Below are positions 40,339 to 50,144 of a stretch of 64,000 nt of DNA, one piece after another. A model generated the notes under the pieces. It saw nothing but the letters and a program-made list of their open reading frames with translations. It had not been told where the DNA came from and searched no databases. Position 1 is the stretch's first letter. Every line of letters starts with the position of its first letter. Made by a program: the position numbers and the translations under genes. The DNA is from Erwinia psidii (GTDB taxonomy: Bacteria > Pseudomonadota > Gammaproteobacteria > Enterobacterales > Enterobacteriaceae): positions 275,047 through 339,046 of the forward strand of contig NZ_RHHM01000003.1 of NCBI RefSeq assembly GCF_003846135.1. Direction: 5' to 3'.

Positions 40339-40613
40339 TGAGATTACTCTCTTTTACGCTTAAGGCAAATCGTTAAACCACCAAAAAATTGTACAAAAAA
40401 ACAAATACTGTACAATAAAATAAGACATCAGGGCTTGCCGGACGCGGGATTCAGTGATTTTCTTTCTTTGTCACGCGTGTTTTATTTTTAAGAATAGTCC
40501 TGGGAACCGGGTGCCATCCTTGCCCACTGAGCCTGTAACCTGCCATCCAAAACCCGCCAGCGGGGCTATACTCAAACCTGTCCAGCATTTTTAAACCGAA
40601 CAGGAGAGCGAGG

Positions 40614-41411
40614 ATGCCGACGTTTGAGGACCCATTGATGATTGTCACGGACCTGGATGGCTCGCTTCTGGATCATCATACCTACAGTTTCGACGCTGCC
40701 AGACCCTGGCTTGAAAGGCTTCTGCCAGCGAAAATCCCCATTATTATCTGCTCCAGTAAGACATCAGCAGAGATCCTGCCGTTACAGCAATCACTGGGTA
40801 TTCAGGGTACCCCTTTTATTGCAGAAAATGGTGCGGTGCTGAATTGCAACAAACAGGCTGAAGATCCCGGTACACCGGTTAAGCTCTACGGGCATATTTG
40901 CCATACGCTACACAATTTACGCCGTCTCCACGGCTTTAAATTTATCGGGTTTTCAGATGTGACAGAGCGTGAAGTGGCAGAATGGACAGGCCTTACGCCA
41001 CAGGATGCCGCCATGGCCAGAATGCGTGAAGGCTCAGAAAGCATTATATGGCGTGATACCGACGAAAAGTTTACCGCCTTCCAGCAGGCACTGGGGGAAG
41101 CACAGTTGATGCTGGTTCAGGGTGGCCGCTTCTGGCATGTAATGGAACATGGGCGCGGTAAAGAGAAAGCACTGAAGGCGCTACTGGCGCAGTATCTTCA
41201 TCCAGAAGGGAAACGTTTCAGTACCATTGGTCTCGGTGATGGTCCAAATGACGCTCCGATGCTGGACGAGGTTGATTTCGCTGTGGTTATCAAAGGCTAC
41301 AGTAAAAAACCTGTCGAACTGATGCGCGAAGACAGACAGAACATTTATTACAGCGCGGAGTATGGTCCGCAGGGCTGGAGTGAGGGTCTGGCGCATTTTA
41401 TCCACAGTTAA
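40614..41411 (+). CDS. yedP: Glucosyl/mannosyl-3-phosphoglycerate phosphatase (YedP)
   Basis: A 265-residue HAD-superfamily phosphatase of the Cof/MPGP type. The catalytic DxD is in VTDLDGSLLD (Asp13, Asp15), followed by IICSSKTSAEI, PFIAENGAVL, and the late motif TIGLGDGPNDAPML. It should remove phosphate from a glycosyl-3-phosphoglycerate. The synthase gene lies 42 nt downstream, so the pair can make glucosylglycerate or mannosylglycerate, a compatible solute. AGCGAGG precedes the ATG. Confidence 0.88.
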   Translation: MPTFEDPLMIVTDLDGSLLDHHTYSFDAARPWLERLLPAKIPIIICSSKTSAEILPLQQSLGIQGTPFIAENGAVLNCNKQAEDPGTPVKLYGHICHTLHNLRRLHGFKFIGFSDVTEREVAEWTGLTPQDAAMARMREGSESIIWRDTDEKFTAFQQALGEAQLMLVQGGRFWHVMEHGRGKEKALKALLAQYLHPEGKRFSTIGLGDGPNDAPMLDEVDFAVVIKGYSKKPVELMREDRQNIYYSAEYGPQGWSEGLAHFIHS

Positions 41412-41453
41412 TGGCACCGTCGCCGTTAAGGTTGCGTATTTGAGAGGAAAACA

Positions 41454-42674
41454 ATGAGTGATTTTTTCCAGAACGGCGTAATTACCAATTTTCATAACCT
41501 GACCGCACGCAGCGTGGATGCACTGGAGAAGGATCTGGTGCAGTTTTCTGCTAAACGAAAAATGGCGCTGATGCTGCCGTCGCTGTTTTCGGAACTGGAA
41601 GGCCCGGCACTGAGCAACATAGTTGATGAACTGGCCAAAGTCCCCTACCTTGAAGAAATTGTTATCGGTCTGGATCGCGCTGACCGCGATCAGTTTCTAC
41701 ATGCACGGGACTTTTTTTCCCGTTTGCCACAGCGGCACCGCATTTTGTGGAATGACGGCCCAAGGTTAAAAAGCATCGATGCCGAGCTGGACAAAGAGGG
41801 GCTTTCTCCGACTCAACCCGGCAAAGGCCGTAATGTCTGGTTCTGTACCGGTTACACACTGGCATCCGATCGCTCTGCCTGCGTTGCGCTTCACGACTGC
41901 GATATTGTTACCTATGAGCGCGGAATGCTGGCGCGCCTGCTTTATCCGCTGGCTAACCCGTCGTTTCAGTATGAATTCTGCAAAGGGTTTTATGCGCGCG
42001 TGGCTGATAACAAACTGAATGGCCGTGTCGGGCGGCTGTTGGTCGGTCCCCTTCTGCGTTCGTTGCAAAAGGTCTACGGCCATTCAGAGTACCTCGACTA
42101 CCTCAGCAGCTTCCGCTATCCGCTGTCCGGGGAATTTGCCATGCGTACCCATGTGCTAAATGGCATTAAAATTCCCGGCGACTGGGGGCTGGAAATTGGT
42201 GTACTTTCAGAGATTTATCGCAATTACACCACCAGACAGAGCTGCCAGGTAGAGATCGCAGACAATTACGATCACAAACACCAGCCTTTGTCAGAGGAAG
42301 ATGGCACAGGTGGCCTGCGCCGGATGAGCAACGATATAGTGCAATCGCTGTTACGCAAAATGGCCACGATGGGGATGAATATCACCAGTGATTCTTTTCG
42401 GGTACTGAAAGCGACCTACTACCGTAATGCGCTGGATATGATGGAAATTTACAATCACGAAGCGACCATGAATGGACTGAAATTCGATCAGCACGCGGAA
42501 GAAGCCGCCGTCGAAATGTTTACCCAGTCGATTCTGGAGGCAGGACAGGCCTTTACTGAACGGCCTAATGATAAACCCTTTATTCCCAGCTGGAGCCGTG
42601 TCCAGTCAGCATTCCCGGACATCCTGCAACGTATTTATCAGGCGGTGGAAGAAGATAACGCCGGTAAGGTTTAA
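41454..42674 (+). CDS. Glucosyl-3-phosphoglycerate synthase-type glycosyltransferase
   Basis: A 406-residue soluble GT-A enzyme of the GpgS/GT81 kind. The metal-binding region is VALHDCDIVTYERGM (DxD), with FCKGFYARVADNKLNGRVGR and GDWGLEIGVLSEIYRNY downstream. It should transfer glucose from an NDP-glucose to 3-phosphoglycerate. Paired with the phosphatase upstream, it gives glucosylglycerate, an osmolyte reported in plant-associated enterobacteria. GAGAGGAAA precedes the ATG. Mannosyl specificity cannot be excluded. Confidence 0.82.
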   Translation: MSDFFQNGVITNFHNLTARSVDALEKDLVQFSAKRKMALMLPSLFSELEGPALSNIVDELAKVPYLEEIVIGLDRADRDQFLHARDFFSRLPQRHRILWNDGPRLKSIDAELDKEGLSPTQPGKGRNVWFCTGYTLASDRSACVALHDCDIVTYERGMLARLLYPLANPSFQYEFCKGFYARVADNKLNGRVGRLLVGPLLRSLQKVYGHSEYLDYLSSFRYPLSGEFAMRTHVLNGIKIPGDWGLEIGVLSEIYRNYTTRQSCQVEIADNYDHKHQPLSEEDGTGGLRRMSNDIVQSLLRKMATMGMNITSDSFRVLKATYYRNALDMMEIYNHEATMNGLKFDQHAEEAAVEMFTQSILEAGQAFTERPNDKPFIPSWSRVQSAFPDILQRIYQAVEEDNAGKV

Positions 42675-42739
42675 CGCCTCCGGCGAATATTGCTGAGATA
42701 TTTTGCTGCCAGATGACCGCAATGCGCAACAATGGGGCT

Positions 42740-42928
42740 TCAGGAAGAGTGGCTCGCCAACTGCGGCGAATGACTGCAAAGTTGCAGCAGTTCATCCTCC
42801 CTGAACGCTTCACGTCTGACAGCATAACCGTCGTACCAGCGGCACTCAACCATACCGCTGGCGGTTCCGGTAACGATCATTGCCGGACCGCCTTCTATAA
42901 GCTGTACTTCCTCGCTAACCACAATCAT
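42740..42928 (-). CDS. yodC: YodC-family small protein
   Basis: A 62-residue protein starting MIVVSEEVQLIEGGPAMIVTG, then MVECRWYDGYAVRREAFRED, nearly the E. coli YodC sequence (DUF2158). Function unknown. AGGAG lies 7 nt before the ATG. It is convergent with the synthase gene. Confidence 0.88.
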   Translation of the reverse strand: MIVVSEEVQLIEGGPAMIVTGTASGMVECRWYDGYAVRREAFREDELLQLCSHSPQLASHSS

Positions 42929-43470
42929 ACCTTATCTCCTGTTCGGGGTTGACCAGACAATCAAATCGGTGAAATTTAGGTATAGCAGCTGAAATTGATT
43001 TATTCAGTTAATAAAAAGTAAAATATTAGTTATTGCATATAAAATAATAACCAAAGAACAGAAACAGAAAAGCATCTGTTTGATTCTAATGAAGATACTG
43101 GCCGCTTTCAGCCAGCGAAGCCCTACGCTGATGCACGGCGTTAATGAATTTTTTCTGAAGCAATGCTGTAGTATTTTTTGTAAACAGATCGCATGCTGAC
43201 AGCATTTAACTCAGCTGCCTGTAATACAAATTATGCACTGAGGGTGATTACGCTGGCTTTATTATCACTTCGCGTTATTAAATTTCATCCGTGTCACGAT
43301 AAGCAGTGCAGATGCCACAGGTTGTTTACATTTTTGCTGATGAAGGCCGGCAGCGGCGGGGGATCAAACAGCAACATTGATGGCAACCTGCACGGGGAAA
43401 GCAAAACAGCTTCAGGCAGGTACGATGCTGTCCGCCCGCGTTTATCTTAAATGGTGCGTCACCAAAGGCA
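42929..43470. other. AT-rich intergenic stretch
   Basis: About 540 bases upstream of yodC. The first 120 are strongly AT-rich and probably carry its promoter. A plus-strand frame at 43193-43450 has no start signal or motif. No gene recognised. Confidence 0.45.
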
Positions 43471-43517
43471 GAAAAAATCGCCCCGACATCCTCTTATCAA
43501 CGGGATGCCGGGGCGAT
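43471..43517 (-). terminator. Terminator of the acidic small-protein gene
   Basis: A long stem (43477-43485 with 43509-43517, extended by GACATCC/GGGATGC) ends in a TTTTTT run on the minus strand, 47 nt after the stop of the 43-residue gene. Confidence 0.8.
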
Positions 43518-43563
43518 GACTGGGCTTACTGAGTATGAGTTGCTGAACACTTCCGGTCGTTAC

Positions 43564-43695
43564 TCAGATTTTGCATCCTTCGCAATCGGCTTCATCGCCT
43601 GAATCTGCAGGAATTTCACTGGCTTTTTTTTCCGCGTTTGCTTCAGCCTGTTCCAGCTCGGCGTCAATATCAAATTCAAAAATATCGTCTTTCAT
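43564..43695 (-). CDS. Acidic small protein with Cys-x-x-Cys tail
   Basis: A 43-residue protein, MKDDIFEFDIDAELEQAEAN, strongly acidic, with a C-terminal CEGCKI. AGGATGAG lies just upstream of ATG 43695. It has its own strong terminator, which supports it as a real gene. The CxxC end could bind metal or act in redox chemistry; that is inference. No family recognised. It follows yedI on the same strand after 125 nt. Confidence 0.6.
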   Translation of the reverse strand: MKDDIFEFDIDAELEQAEANAEKKASEIPADSGDEADCEGCKI

Positions 43696-43820
43696 TATCT
43701 CATCCTGTCGCTTTAATATAATCTGTCTGGCCAGCCGTAAATGGCACAGCACGAAAACAGCGTCGTGCTAATACATTTCGGCCACTGCCGTCGGTGCAGC
43801 CGCCTTTGCCGGGCCAGCCT

Positions 43821-44732
43821 TTATTCTGATTTTCCACGTCCCCTGGCAATCACGTTGACCAGCAGCACCACCATCATTCCCACCACCATGCCCAGCACCA
43901 TGCCGGACAGGTTGCTTATCAGCGCACCGGTCAGTCCATTGTCATGCCCACTTAACTGGCTGATGCTGTGATGCAGCAACGGAATGCCGTGGGCAATAAT
44001 TCCGCCCCCTACCAGAAACATTGCCAGCGTACCCACAACCGACAATACTTTCATCAATAACGGGGCGGCTGCCAGCAGAACGCCGCCGATAGCTTTTGCC
44101 AGACCAGAGGATTTTTGCTGTAACCACAGCCCAAGGTCATCTGTTTTTACAATGCAGGCGACAATACCGTAGACGCCAACGGTCACGAGGATGGCGATCC
44201 CGGAGAGGATGATTATCTGGTTCAACAGCGGAGCCTCGGAAACAACGCCCAAAGTGATGGCAACAATTTCCGCCGAAAGGATAAAATCGGTACGAACAGC
44301 GCCTTTGACTTTCTTTTTTTCAAAGGCCGCCGCCTGCTCACTACCGACGTTACGCAACCGCTGCTCCCGCGCCTCATCGGTTTTCTCTGACTTATCTTTT
44401 TGCAGGCTGTGAACCACTTTCTCCATACCTTCATAGCAGAGATAGGCTCCGCCAATCATCAACAACGGCGTGATCGCCCATGACGCCAGCGCGCTGATCG
44501 CCAGAGCCAGCGGCACCAGAATTAGTTTGTTAAGAAAGGAACCTTTCGCCACGCTCCACACTACGGGCAACTCGCGGTTAGCTTTCACCCCGCTGACCTG
44601 CTGTGCGTTCAGCGAAAGATCATCACCCAGCACACCAGCTGTTTTCTTTGCTGCCACTTTCCCCATCACTGAAATATCATCAAGCAGCGTGGCAATATCA
44701 TCGAGCAAGGTGAGTAAACTACTTCCTGCCAA
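43821..44732 (-). CDS. yedI: YedI membrane protein (DUF808)
   Basis: A 303-residue inner-membrane protein. [19 protein letters not shown] and the following [20 protein letters not shown] are almost the E. coli YedI sequence. Several C-terminal helices include [19 protein letters not shown]. Function unknown. It sits in the yedI-vsr-dcm neighbourhood also seen in E. coli. Confidence 0.93.
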   Translation of the reverse strand: MAGSSLLTLLDDIATLLDDISVMGKVAAKKTAGVLGDDLSLNAQQVSGVKANRELPVVWSVAKGSFLNKLILVPLALAISALASWAITPLLMIGGAYLCYEGMEKVVHSLQKDKSEKTDEAREQRLRNVGSEQAAAFEKKKVKGAVRTDFILSAEIVAITLGVVSEAPLLNQIIILSGIAILVTVGVYGIVACIVKTDDLGLWLQQKSSGLAKAIGGVLLAAAPLLMKVLSVVGTLAMFLVGGGIIAHGIPLLHHSISQLSGHDNGLTGALISNLSGMVLGMVVGMMVVLLVNVIARGRGKSE

Positions 44733-44749
44733 AATCGTTTTCCTTCAGG

Positions 44750-45016
44750 TTAGTCATGCTGACAACAGGGACAAATCTGCATCTCTGCCACCGCCATATC
44801 CGCAATGCCGTCACATTGCCACTCCACTCTCACTGGCTGCCCTTCCGCTTCATGATGATGCAGATATTTGCTTACCGGGCTTTCGGTCATACCAGAGATC
44901 GCTTCTGTTGCCACCAGCGTATCGCCAACAAAAATACGTGCGGTAGCCTCGGTGCCAACCATGCGTTCACCGCTGATTTTATACAGTCGCCTTACCGTAA
45001 GTTTGATACTGGCCAT
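44750..45016 (-). CDS. Small protein with Cys-rich tail, unknown function
   Basis: An 88-residue soluble protein starting MASIKLTVRRLYKISGERMV and ending MQICPCCQHD. The body looks like a small beta-rich domain (ARIFVGDTLVATEAISGM). The CPCC end recalls the CxxC tail of the 43-residue protein nearby. It lies 17 nt upstream of yedI on the same strand, so they may form an operon. The Shine-Dalgarno is weak (GGTAAGCA). Confidence 0.6.
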   Translation of the reverse strand: MASIKLTVRRLYKISGERMVGTEATARIFVGDTLVATEAISGMTESPVSKYLHHHEAEGQPVRVEWQCDGIADMAVAEMQICPCCQHD

Positions 45017-45154
45017 TGCTTACCCGGACAGGAAGGTGGAAGAAAAGGTGATCTAAGCAATTATGTACTGAATATGCAAATTATGTGGCAATCAGCGTAA
45101 ATTCTCGGCAAGCGATTGTCCGCTCTGGCACAGGTGGGCCACCCATGCATGTTA

Positions 45155-45625
45155 TTACAGCCGTTGTCGTATCCCCTCAGCGTCGATTTCGCCATTGCCC
45201 TCCCCGGCACAAATCCACTCCTCCAGTCTCGTGCTGATATCAACCTGCTCAAGACGCGTTTTACCCCGCAGTGCGCATTCCCACACCACCAGGACCTTCC
45301 AACCCGCCGCGCTCAGTGCCGCGATGTCACGCCTGTCCCGCGCAACATTGCCGTCAATTTTATTCATCCAGAAATCAGTGCGGGTCGCGGGAACTTTAAA
45401 CAGGTGACAGTGATGATGATGCCAGAAACAGCCATGAACGAAGATGACAGTCTGATACTGTGCCAGTACAAAGTCTGGTCTTCCCGGCAACGTTTTATCC
45501 TGCACGTCATAGCTGAGTCCCAGTTCCACCAGTAACTCCGCCAGGCGGTTTTCAATGGCAGTGTCACGGGTGCGAATTGCACGCATATTTTTACTGCGAA
45601 CGGCAGAAGTGTGTATATCAGCCAT
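45155..45625 (-). CDS. vsr: Very-short-patch mismatch repair endonuclease
   Basis: A 156-residue nuclease of the Vsr type. MADIHTSAVRSKNMRAIRTR is the conserved N-terminus; PGRPDFVLAQYQTVIFVHGC and FWHHHHCHLF carry the catalytic Asp, zinc-binding Cys and His residues. It nicks beside T:G mismatches produced by deamination of Dcm-methylated cytosine. AGGGTG lies 8 nt before ATG 45625. It follows dcm by 118 nt, unlike E. coli, where the genes overlap. Confidence 0.95.
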   Translation of the reverse strand: MADIHTSAVRSKNMRAIRTRDTAIENRLAELLVELGLSYDVQDKTLPGRPDFVLAQYQTVIFVHGCFWHHHHCHLFKVPATRTDFWMNKIDGNVARDRRDIAALSAAGWKVLVVWECALRGKTRLEQVDISTRLEEWICAGEGNGEIDAEGIRQRL

Positions 45626-45743
45626 AGCATCACCCTTTTTTGGCTCAGTCGCGCTTGCGAGCTTTGCAAACCACACTGATTGACTCAGCAACACGCAAGC
45701 CTGCCTGAACATACCTTGCTGATTGACGGTGCGTCGCTCCCGG

Positions 45744-47192
45744 TCAGTTCCGGTCTGGCTGACACAATGCGGCGGCGGCATGGCGCGCCTGCACCGCCTG
45801 TTCAATCCACGGCAGCAACAGTTTTGCCACGGCGGTAAAAACAGGCACCACCACCGAGTTACCAAACTGGCGATACGCCTGGGTATCAGAAACCGGAATG
45901 CGGAACGGTTTCCCGTTCGGTGTTTCGAAGCCCATTAACCTTGCACACTCGCCTGGCGTCAACCGACGGGGCCGTCGCTGCAGGTTAAGGGGGTTATCAA
46001 AATCAGTTTCACCCAGCGCCCGATCCCATCCTCTGTCAATCAGGATCTCGGATCCATCCTTGTAATAACGAGCCGACAGCGTGCGTACCACACCGTTTTC
46101 TTTCCGGGGATCGACCAGCCCGTATCCAAAGCCATTGCCTTTTGCCTGATGCTTCTTCGCATAGTTATAGAGATACTTCCACAGCGTCGGCGTAAGGATA
46201 TACTTATCTTCCACCGTTTGTTCCAGCAAATCACGCAGAAGCGTGCGCTGCTGAGGGTAAAGGCTGGCGAGCGCCTTCAGACTGAACGTCGGCAGGTGCA
46301 GATCGCGGCGAAAACCCACCAGCACAATGCGTTCCCGGTGCTGGGGCAGGAAATGTTTACCATCGACAATCTTTGGATCGGGGGTGCCGTTATCTCCGGC
46401 ATCGGCAACTTCATAACCCAGTTCATCCAGCGTGTCCATAATGATACGGAAGGTTTTTCCCCGATCGTGACTCTTGAGGTTTTTCACGTTTTCCAGCACA
46501 AAAATCGCCGGTTTTTTGGCGGTGATAATTCGCGCCACATCAAAAAACAACGTCCCCTGCGCTTCACATTCAAAGCCATGGGCACGGCCCAATGCGTTCT
46601 TTTTTGACACGCCCGCCAGGGAAAATGGCTGACAGGGAAAACCGGCCAGCAATACATCATGATCGGGAATGGCGCGATCAATATGCTGATAGGCCTGTTG
46701 TTCACTGATAGCGGGATCGCCGCTCAAGGTGACATCGCGGATATCCTGATTGAAAACATGAGAGTCTGGACAGCAATACCAGTTGGCCTTATAGGTTTTT
46801 TGCGAATACCGGTTCCATTCACTGGTAAATACGCACTGCCCTCCAATCGCGTCAAAACCACTGCGAATACCGCCAATACCGGCAAACAGATCGATAAAAC
46901 GAAAAGCATAACGTGGGTGATGGGCAGGCGGAGATGGCAACAACCCTTGCAGCAGGCTCACTTCATGCTCACTTAACGGTTTTGCCGCAGAGCCCTCTTT
47001 TTGCCAGCGGTTCAAGGCTTCACGCGTCCATTTTTGCACGCTGCCCGCAGTCAGCATCGCAGCAACCGCTTTGGCATCATAAATTTCCAGTACCTGTGCC
47101 ATCAGACGTAGATGCCGATCGGAAGGCGTACCCTGCTGATGAATCTCTTTTGCTGGCGGCACGGTAATGCGGTTAAACTCGCTCATAATCAT
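45744..47192 (-). CDS. dcm: DNA (cytosine-5) methyltransferase Dcm
   Basis: About 480 residues. The 5mC MTase motifs are in order: [15 protein letters not shown] (I), [11 protein letters not shown] with the catalytic Cys (IV), ENVKNL (VI), [11 protein letters not shown] (VIII) and [10 protein letters not shown] (X). Close similarity to E. coli Dcm across the whole length predicts methylation of the inner C in CCWGG. Either ATG 47192 or ATG 47186 may be used. Linked with vsr downstream. Confidence 0.95.
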   Translation of the reverse strand: MIMSEFNRITVPPAKEIHQQGTPSDRHLRLMAQVLEIYDAKAVAAMLTAGSVQKWTREALNRWQKEGSAAKPLSEHEVSLLQGLLPSPPAHHPRYAFRFIDLFAGIGGIRSGFDAIGGQCVFTSEWNRYSQKTYKANWYCCPDSHVFNQDIRDVTLSGDPAISEQQAYQHIDRAIPDHDVLLAGFPCQPFSLAGVSKKNALGRAHGFECEAQGTLFFDVARIITAKKPAIFVLENVKNLKSHDRGKTFRIIMDTLDELGYEVADAGDNGTPDPKIVDGKHFLPQHRERIVLVGFRRDLHLPTFSLKALASLYPQQRTLLRDLLEQTVEDKYILTPTLWKYLYNYAKKHQAKGNGFGYGLVDPRKENGVVRTLSARYYKDGSEILIDRGWDRALGETDFDNPLNLQRRPRRLTPGECARLMGFETPNGKPFRIPVSDTQAYRQFGNSVVVPVFTAVAKLLLPWIEQAVQARHAAAALCQPDRN

Positions 47193-47354
47193 CCGGTTAT
47201 CAGAAATAGACCGGCGTAGTCTATCACTTCATCTCTGGCGCGCCAGGCGTTCCTCTCACGGGATTGCAAAGCGGCAGATGACGCCTGGCGTGACTTCTGT
47301 TGCTTTGCATCCTACACTGTCGCAGTTTTTACTGACTATATGGAGTCTGACGCC

Positions 47355-48011
47355 ATGAGCGAGATCTCACGTCCGCTGCTCACCCTGCCCGACAATGCTG
47401 ATAAATTACTGATGCACTCCTGCTGTGCGCCCTGTTCCGGCGAAGTAATGGAGGCTATTCAGGCTTCCGGTATTCAGTACACCATCTTTTTCTATAATCC
47501 AAATATTCATCCGCAGAAAGAGTATCTGCTGCGTAAAGAAGAAAACATCCGTTTTGCGGAAAAGCACAACGTGCCCTTTGTCGATGCCGATTATGACACC
47601 GACAACTGGTTCGAACGTGCCAAAGGGATGGAATGGGAACCGGAGCGCGGCATACGTTGCACCATGTGCTTTGATATGCGCTTTGAACGCACCGCGCTCT
47701 ATGCTCACGAACATGGTTTCCCGGTGATCACCAGCTGCCTTGGCATCTCCCGCTGGAAGAATATGCAGCAAATTAACGAGTGCGGCATTCGCGCCACGGC
47801 ACCTTATCCGGGACTGACCTATTGGGATTTCAACTGGCGGAAAAACGGCGGTTCAGCCCGGATGATTGAGATCAGCAAACGAGAGCGGTTTTATCAGCAG
47901 GAATATTGTGGTTGTGTCTATTCTCTGCGTGATTCCAACCTGCACCGCAAAAGCCAGGGACGCCCGTTAATCAAATTGGGGCAGCTCTACTATGGCGATG
48001 AGCAAAAATAA
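47355..48011 (+). CDS. queH: Epoxyqueuosine reductase QueH
   Basis: About 218 residues, starting [42 protein letters not shown] and the C-terminal EYCGC provide the Cys residues expected for the FeS cluster and redox centre of QueH (DUF208). The enzyme makes queuosine from epoxyqueuosine in tRNA. GGAG lies about 10 nt upstream of ATG 47355; the ATG at 47340 has no site. It is divergent from dcm. Confidence 0.85.
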   Translation: MSEISRPLLTLPDNADKLLMHSCCAPCSGEVMEAIQASGIQYTIFFYNPNIHPQKEYLLRKEENIRFAEKHNVPFVDADYDTDNWFERAKGMEWEPERGIRCTMCFDMRFERTALYAHEHGFPVITSCLGISRWKNMQQINECGIRATAPYPGLTYWDFNWRKNGGSARMIEISKRERFYQQEYCGCVYSLRDSNLHRKSQGRPLIKLGQLYYGDEQK

Positions 48012-48210
48012 ACCTCTGATTGCAGCATCTGATTTGGCTCAGTGACGGATCGACTGCTGTTTTTACCTTATATCCCCATCGTATCGCACTATTCAGGTGG
48101 GGTTTTGATGATGTGTTCTGGCTATGTAACCGTCGAAACAAAGCCTCAGCAAATTTACAGCTTCTGTCGCATTAATAACGACAGCACAGTAGAATCGTGC
48201 TGACTGTTTT
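48012..48210. other. Intergenic sequence after queH
   Basis: About 200 bases between queH and the IS6-type relic; no gene, RNA or clear terminator recognised. Confidence 0.4.
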
Positions 48211-48360
48211 TCAGGCAGCCAACGGATAAAATGGTTCCTCTGGTGACAATCCATCCTTTTGCGGAAGTTGATATTGCTCTTTGCGTATCATATGAACCTG
48301 CTCAATAGCCACAAGGACAGTCTGTCTGCGACGCAATGATTTTAATTCCTGCATTCCCCT
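48211..48360 (-). pseudogene. IS6-family transposase C-terminal relic
   Basis: On the minus strand GMQELKSLRRRQTVLVAIE followed by VHMIRKEQ matches the last conserved segment of IS6/IS26-type transposases (RRT...GIE..HMIRKGQ). Only about 50 residues remain. Non-functional. Confidence 0.6.
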
Positions 48361-48421
48361 TAAAGGCGGTTGAAGCAACAAAGCAGCCGTCCCCATACCG
48401 TATCTGCGCTACATTCTGTAA

Positions 48422-49682
48422 TTATGGTGTTTCGCCATTGATAATTTCGTTCAGAACCCTTCCTTTTATTTTAACTTCGGGAAGGCGTAAATAATCTAAC
48501 CAATTGAAATTATTCGAATCTTCGGGCTTATTATACGCATCGAGCGTCTTCTTAAAAAATGAAGTTGTAGATTCAACCCGTCAACGCAACCCCTTTTCAA
48601 TTATCTCTTTCGTTGTTTTGAATTTCAGTGTCTTTCTCGGTATGTTGTTTAGCTGAGCTGCAACCTGATCAAGCTCCTGTTGATTATATTGGGCAAAACA
48701 CGTCTTTTTGGGAAAGTACTGTCGAATTAACCATTAGTGCTGTCGTTTGTTCCCCGTTGCAGAGGCTCAGAGGATCGCAAAAGTAAACTTTCACTCCTGT
48801 GTTACTGGTAAATTCCAGATGCCAGGTCAGTTCCATTCCTCTGTCCCATGTCAGTGATTGCCGGAGTTCAGGCGGCAAGCTCAGGAATTTATCCGTCAGC
48901 GCCTGATTCACCGACGCCGCATCTTTCCCCTTTAATCTGAGAATGAACGTATAGCGTGATTTCCGATTTACAATCGTGGCGGTATGAGAATTCTTTGTTC
49001 CTGAGACTAAATTCCCCTCCCAGTGCCCAAAGAGCGCCTGTTGTCGATATATCTGCAACGTTCATGAATTGGCGTTCGATTCACAATATTGATTATTCCT
49101 CTTTCTCCTTTACGGGTATGGTGTCTGCCGTGTCGACGGCTGTGCGAACGGCGCAAATGCTTAACATTCAGGTGGGTGTGCTGCACGTTTTAATCCAGCA
49201 GGCTTGGTGTGGTCTTTTAGCCATTCGGTTAGCCAGGTTATTAGCATCAACCGCTTTGTAATAGCGCCTCGCTGAACGTCCCGTGAGATTGTCGAAGGGG
49301 CACGATTCAGTGCTGTAGCGATCGCACAAATGCTCATTTTGGCTGACAGACCAGCTCGTATTGCCTCACCCTCAAACAGCGTCAGATGAGCAACAGCCCG
49401 CTTTCGACCACTGGTTTTTATCCCCCCGAATCTCTCAGCATGGTAAAAATTGTTCCAGGTTTTGAATCCAGAATTTTGGCTATCTCACTAAAGCCGATCC
49501 CGCTCTTCCACCGGTCAAAAAAACACTTTTTCCTGTGCTGTAAATGTGCGCCTTATCCAATGATCCTCGGCAACCGCATGTTTCACATGGTTGTTGCATT
49601 GCCCAATTGAATCTACAGTCATGTCCATAAACTTATCAAAATAAGTCAAACCATAATTAATAATTAGGGTCACAGAAGACAT
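48422..49682 (-). pseudogene. Small gene interrupted by the IS30-type element
   Basis: Removing the IS30-type insertion (48566-49617) and one copy of its GT target duplication joins 65 nt and 142 nt into an open 207-nt frame of 68 codons plus stop. It begins MSSVTLIINYGLTYFDKFMD and ends EIINGETP at TAA 48424-48422. GAGGAGG lies 7 nt before ATG 49682, an excellent site. The gene is therefore real but inactivated. No family recognised. It lies 66 nt after the stop of the secreted-protein frame at 49749-50144, suggesting a two-gene unit. Confidence 0.65.
48566..49617 (-). mobile_element. Decayed full-length IS30-family element
   Basis: About 1.05 kb. The ends are inverted repeats (TGTAGATTCAAC at 48566 and its counterpart TGTAGATTCAATTGGG reading inward from 49617) flanked by a 2-bp GT duplication. 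The minus strand keeps IS30 transposase pieces: ATALNRAPSTISRDVQRG (HTH), GHWEGNLVSGTKNSH, SLTWDRGMELTWHLEFT (DDE region) and the tail PRKTLKFKTTKEIIEKG. Several frameshifts and stops make it inactive. Confidence 0.85.
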
Positions 49683-49748
49683 ACTTTACCCTCCTCAAGG
49701 GAGGAGCTGAGTGTCACTGCGATAGCAGAAAAAGGGGGATCGGTAAAT

Positions 49749-50144
49749 TCACACGCTACCGTCACCTGAAATACCGGCAGGATATAAAGGGCAAAAATAA
49801 TGATGACACTTAATCTCGCAAACGAGGCAACAGAACCTCTGTTTTCCGATATTGTTATGAAAACTCAGGGCGATATTACCCCCCCAGGAGAAAATATTGT
49901 CCTTTACGAGCGGGATAACCAACTTAACGGACAAGGTAGTTTTTTCAGTGTCCATGCCATAAAAGTAAAACGAACTTATTCCAGGATCATCATTGCGCAA
50001 AAGTTCCTGTGGAGACACGTTATCCACCCTGGTAAAAAGGTGCTGTATACGAATTTTCCCGTCGCTTGCACGGGAGGCTGCTAATAGTATTGCGAAGATG
50101 ATTATGCACGTAAAAGACGGAAAAACGTGGCTGGAGACAACCAT
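49749..50144 (-). CDS. Hypothetical secreted protein
   Basis: A 131-residue frame. The N-terminus (SSHVFPSFTCIIIFAILLAA) followed by SRASDG looks like a signal peptide. The mature part has SPQELLRNDDPGISSFYFYG and several Cys near the end. No good Shine-Dalgarno precedes ATG 50144, and a run of seven C at 49870-49876 near the 3' part could hide a frameshift. It precedes the interrupted small gene on the same strand. Function unknown; whether it is expressed is uncertain. Confidence 0.35.
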   Translation of the reverse strand: MVVSSHVFPSFTCIIIFAILLAASRASDGKIRIQHLFTRVDNVSPQELLRNDDPGISSFYFYGMDTEKTTLSVKLVIPLVKDNIFSWGGNIALSFHNNIGKQRFCCLVCEIKCHHYFCPLYPAGISGDGSV

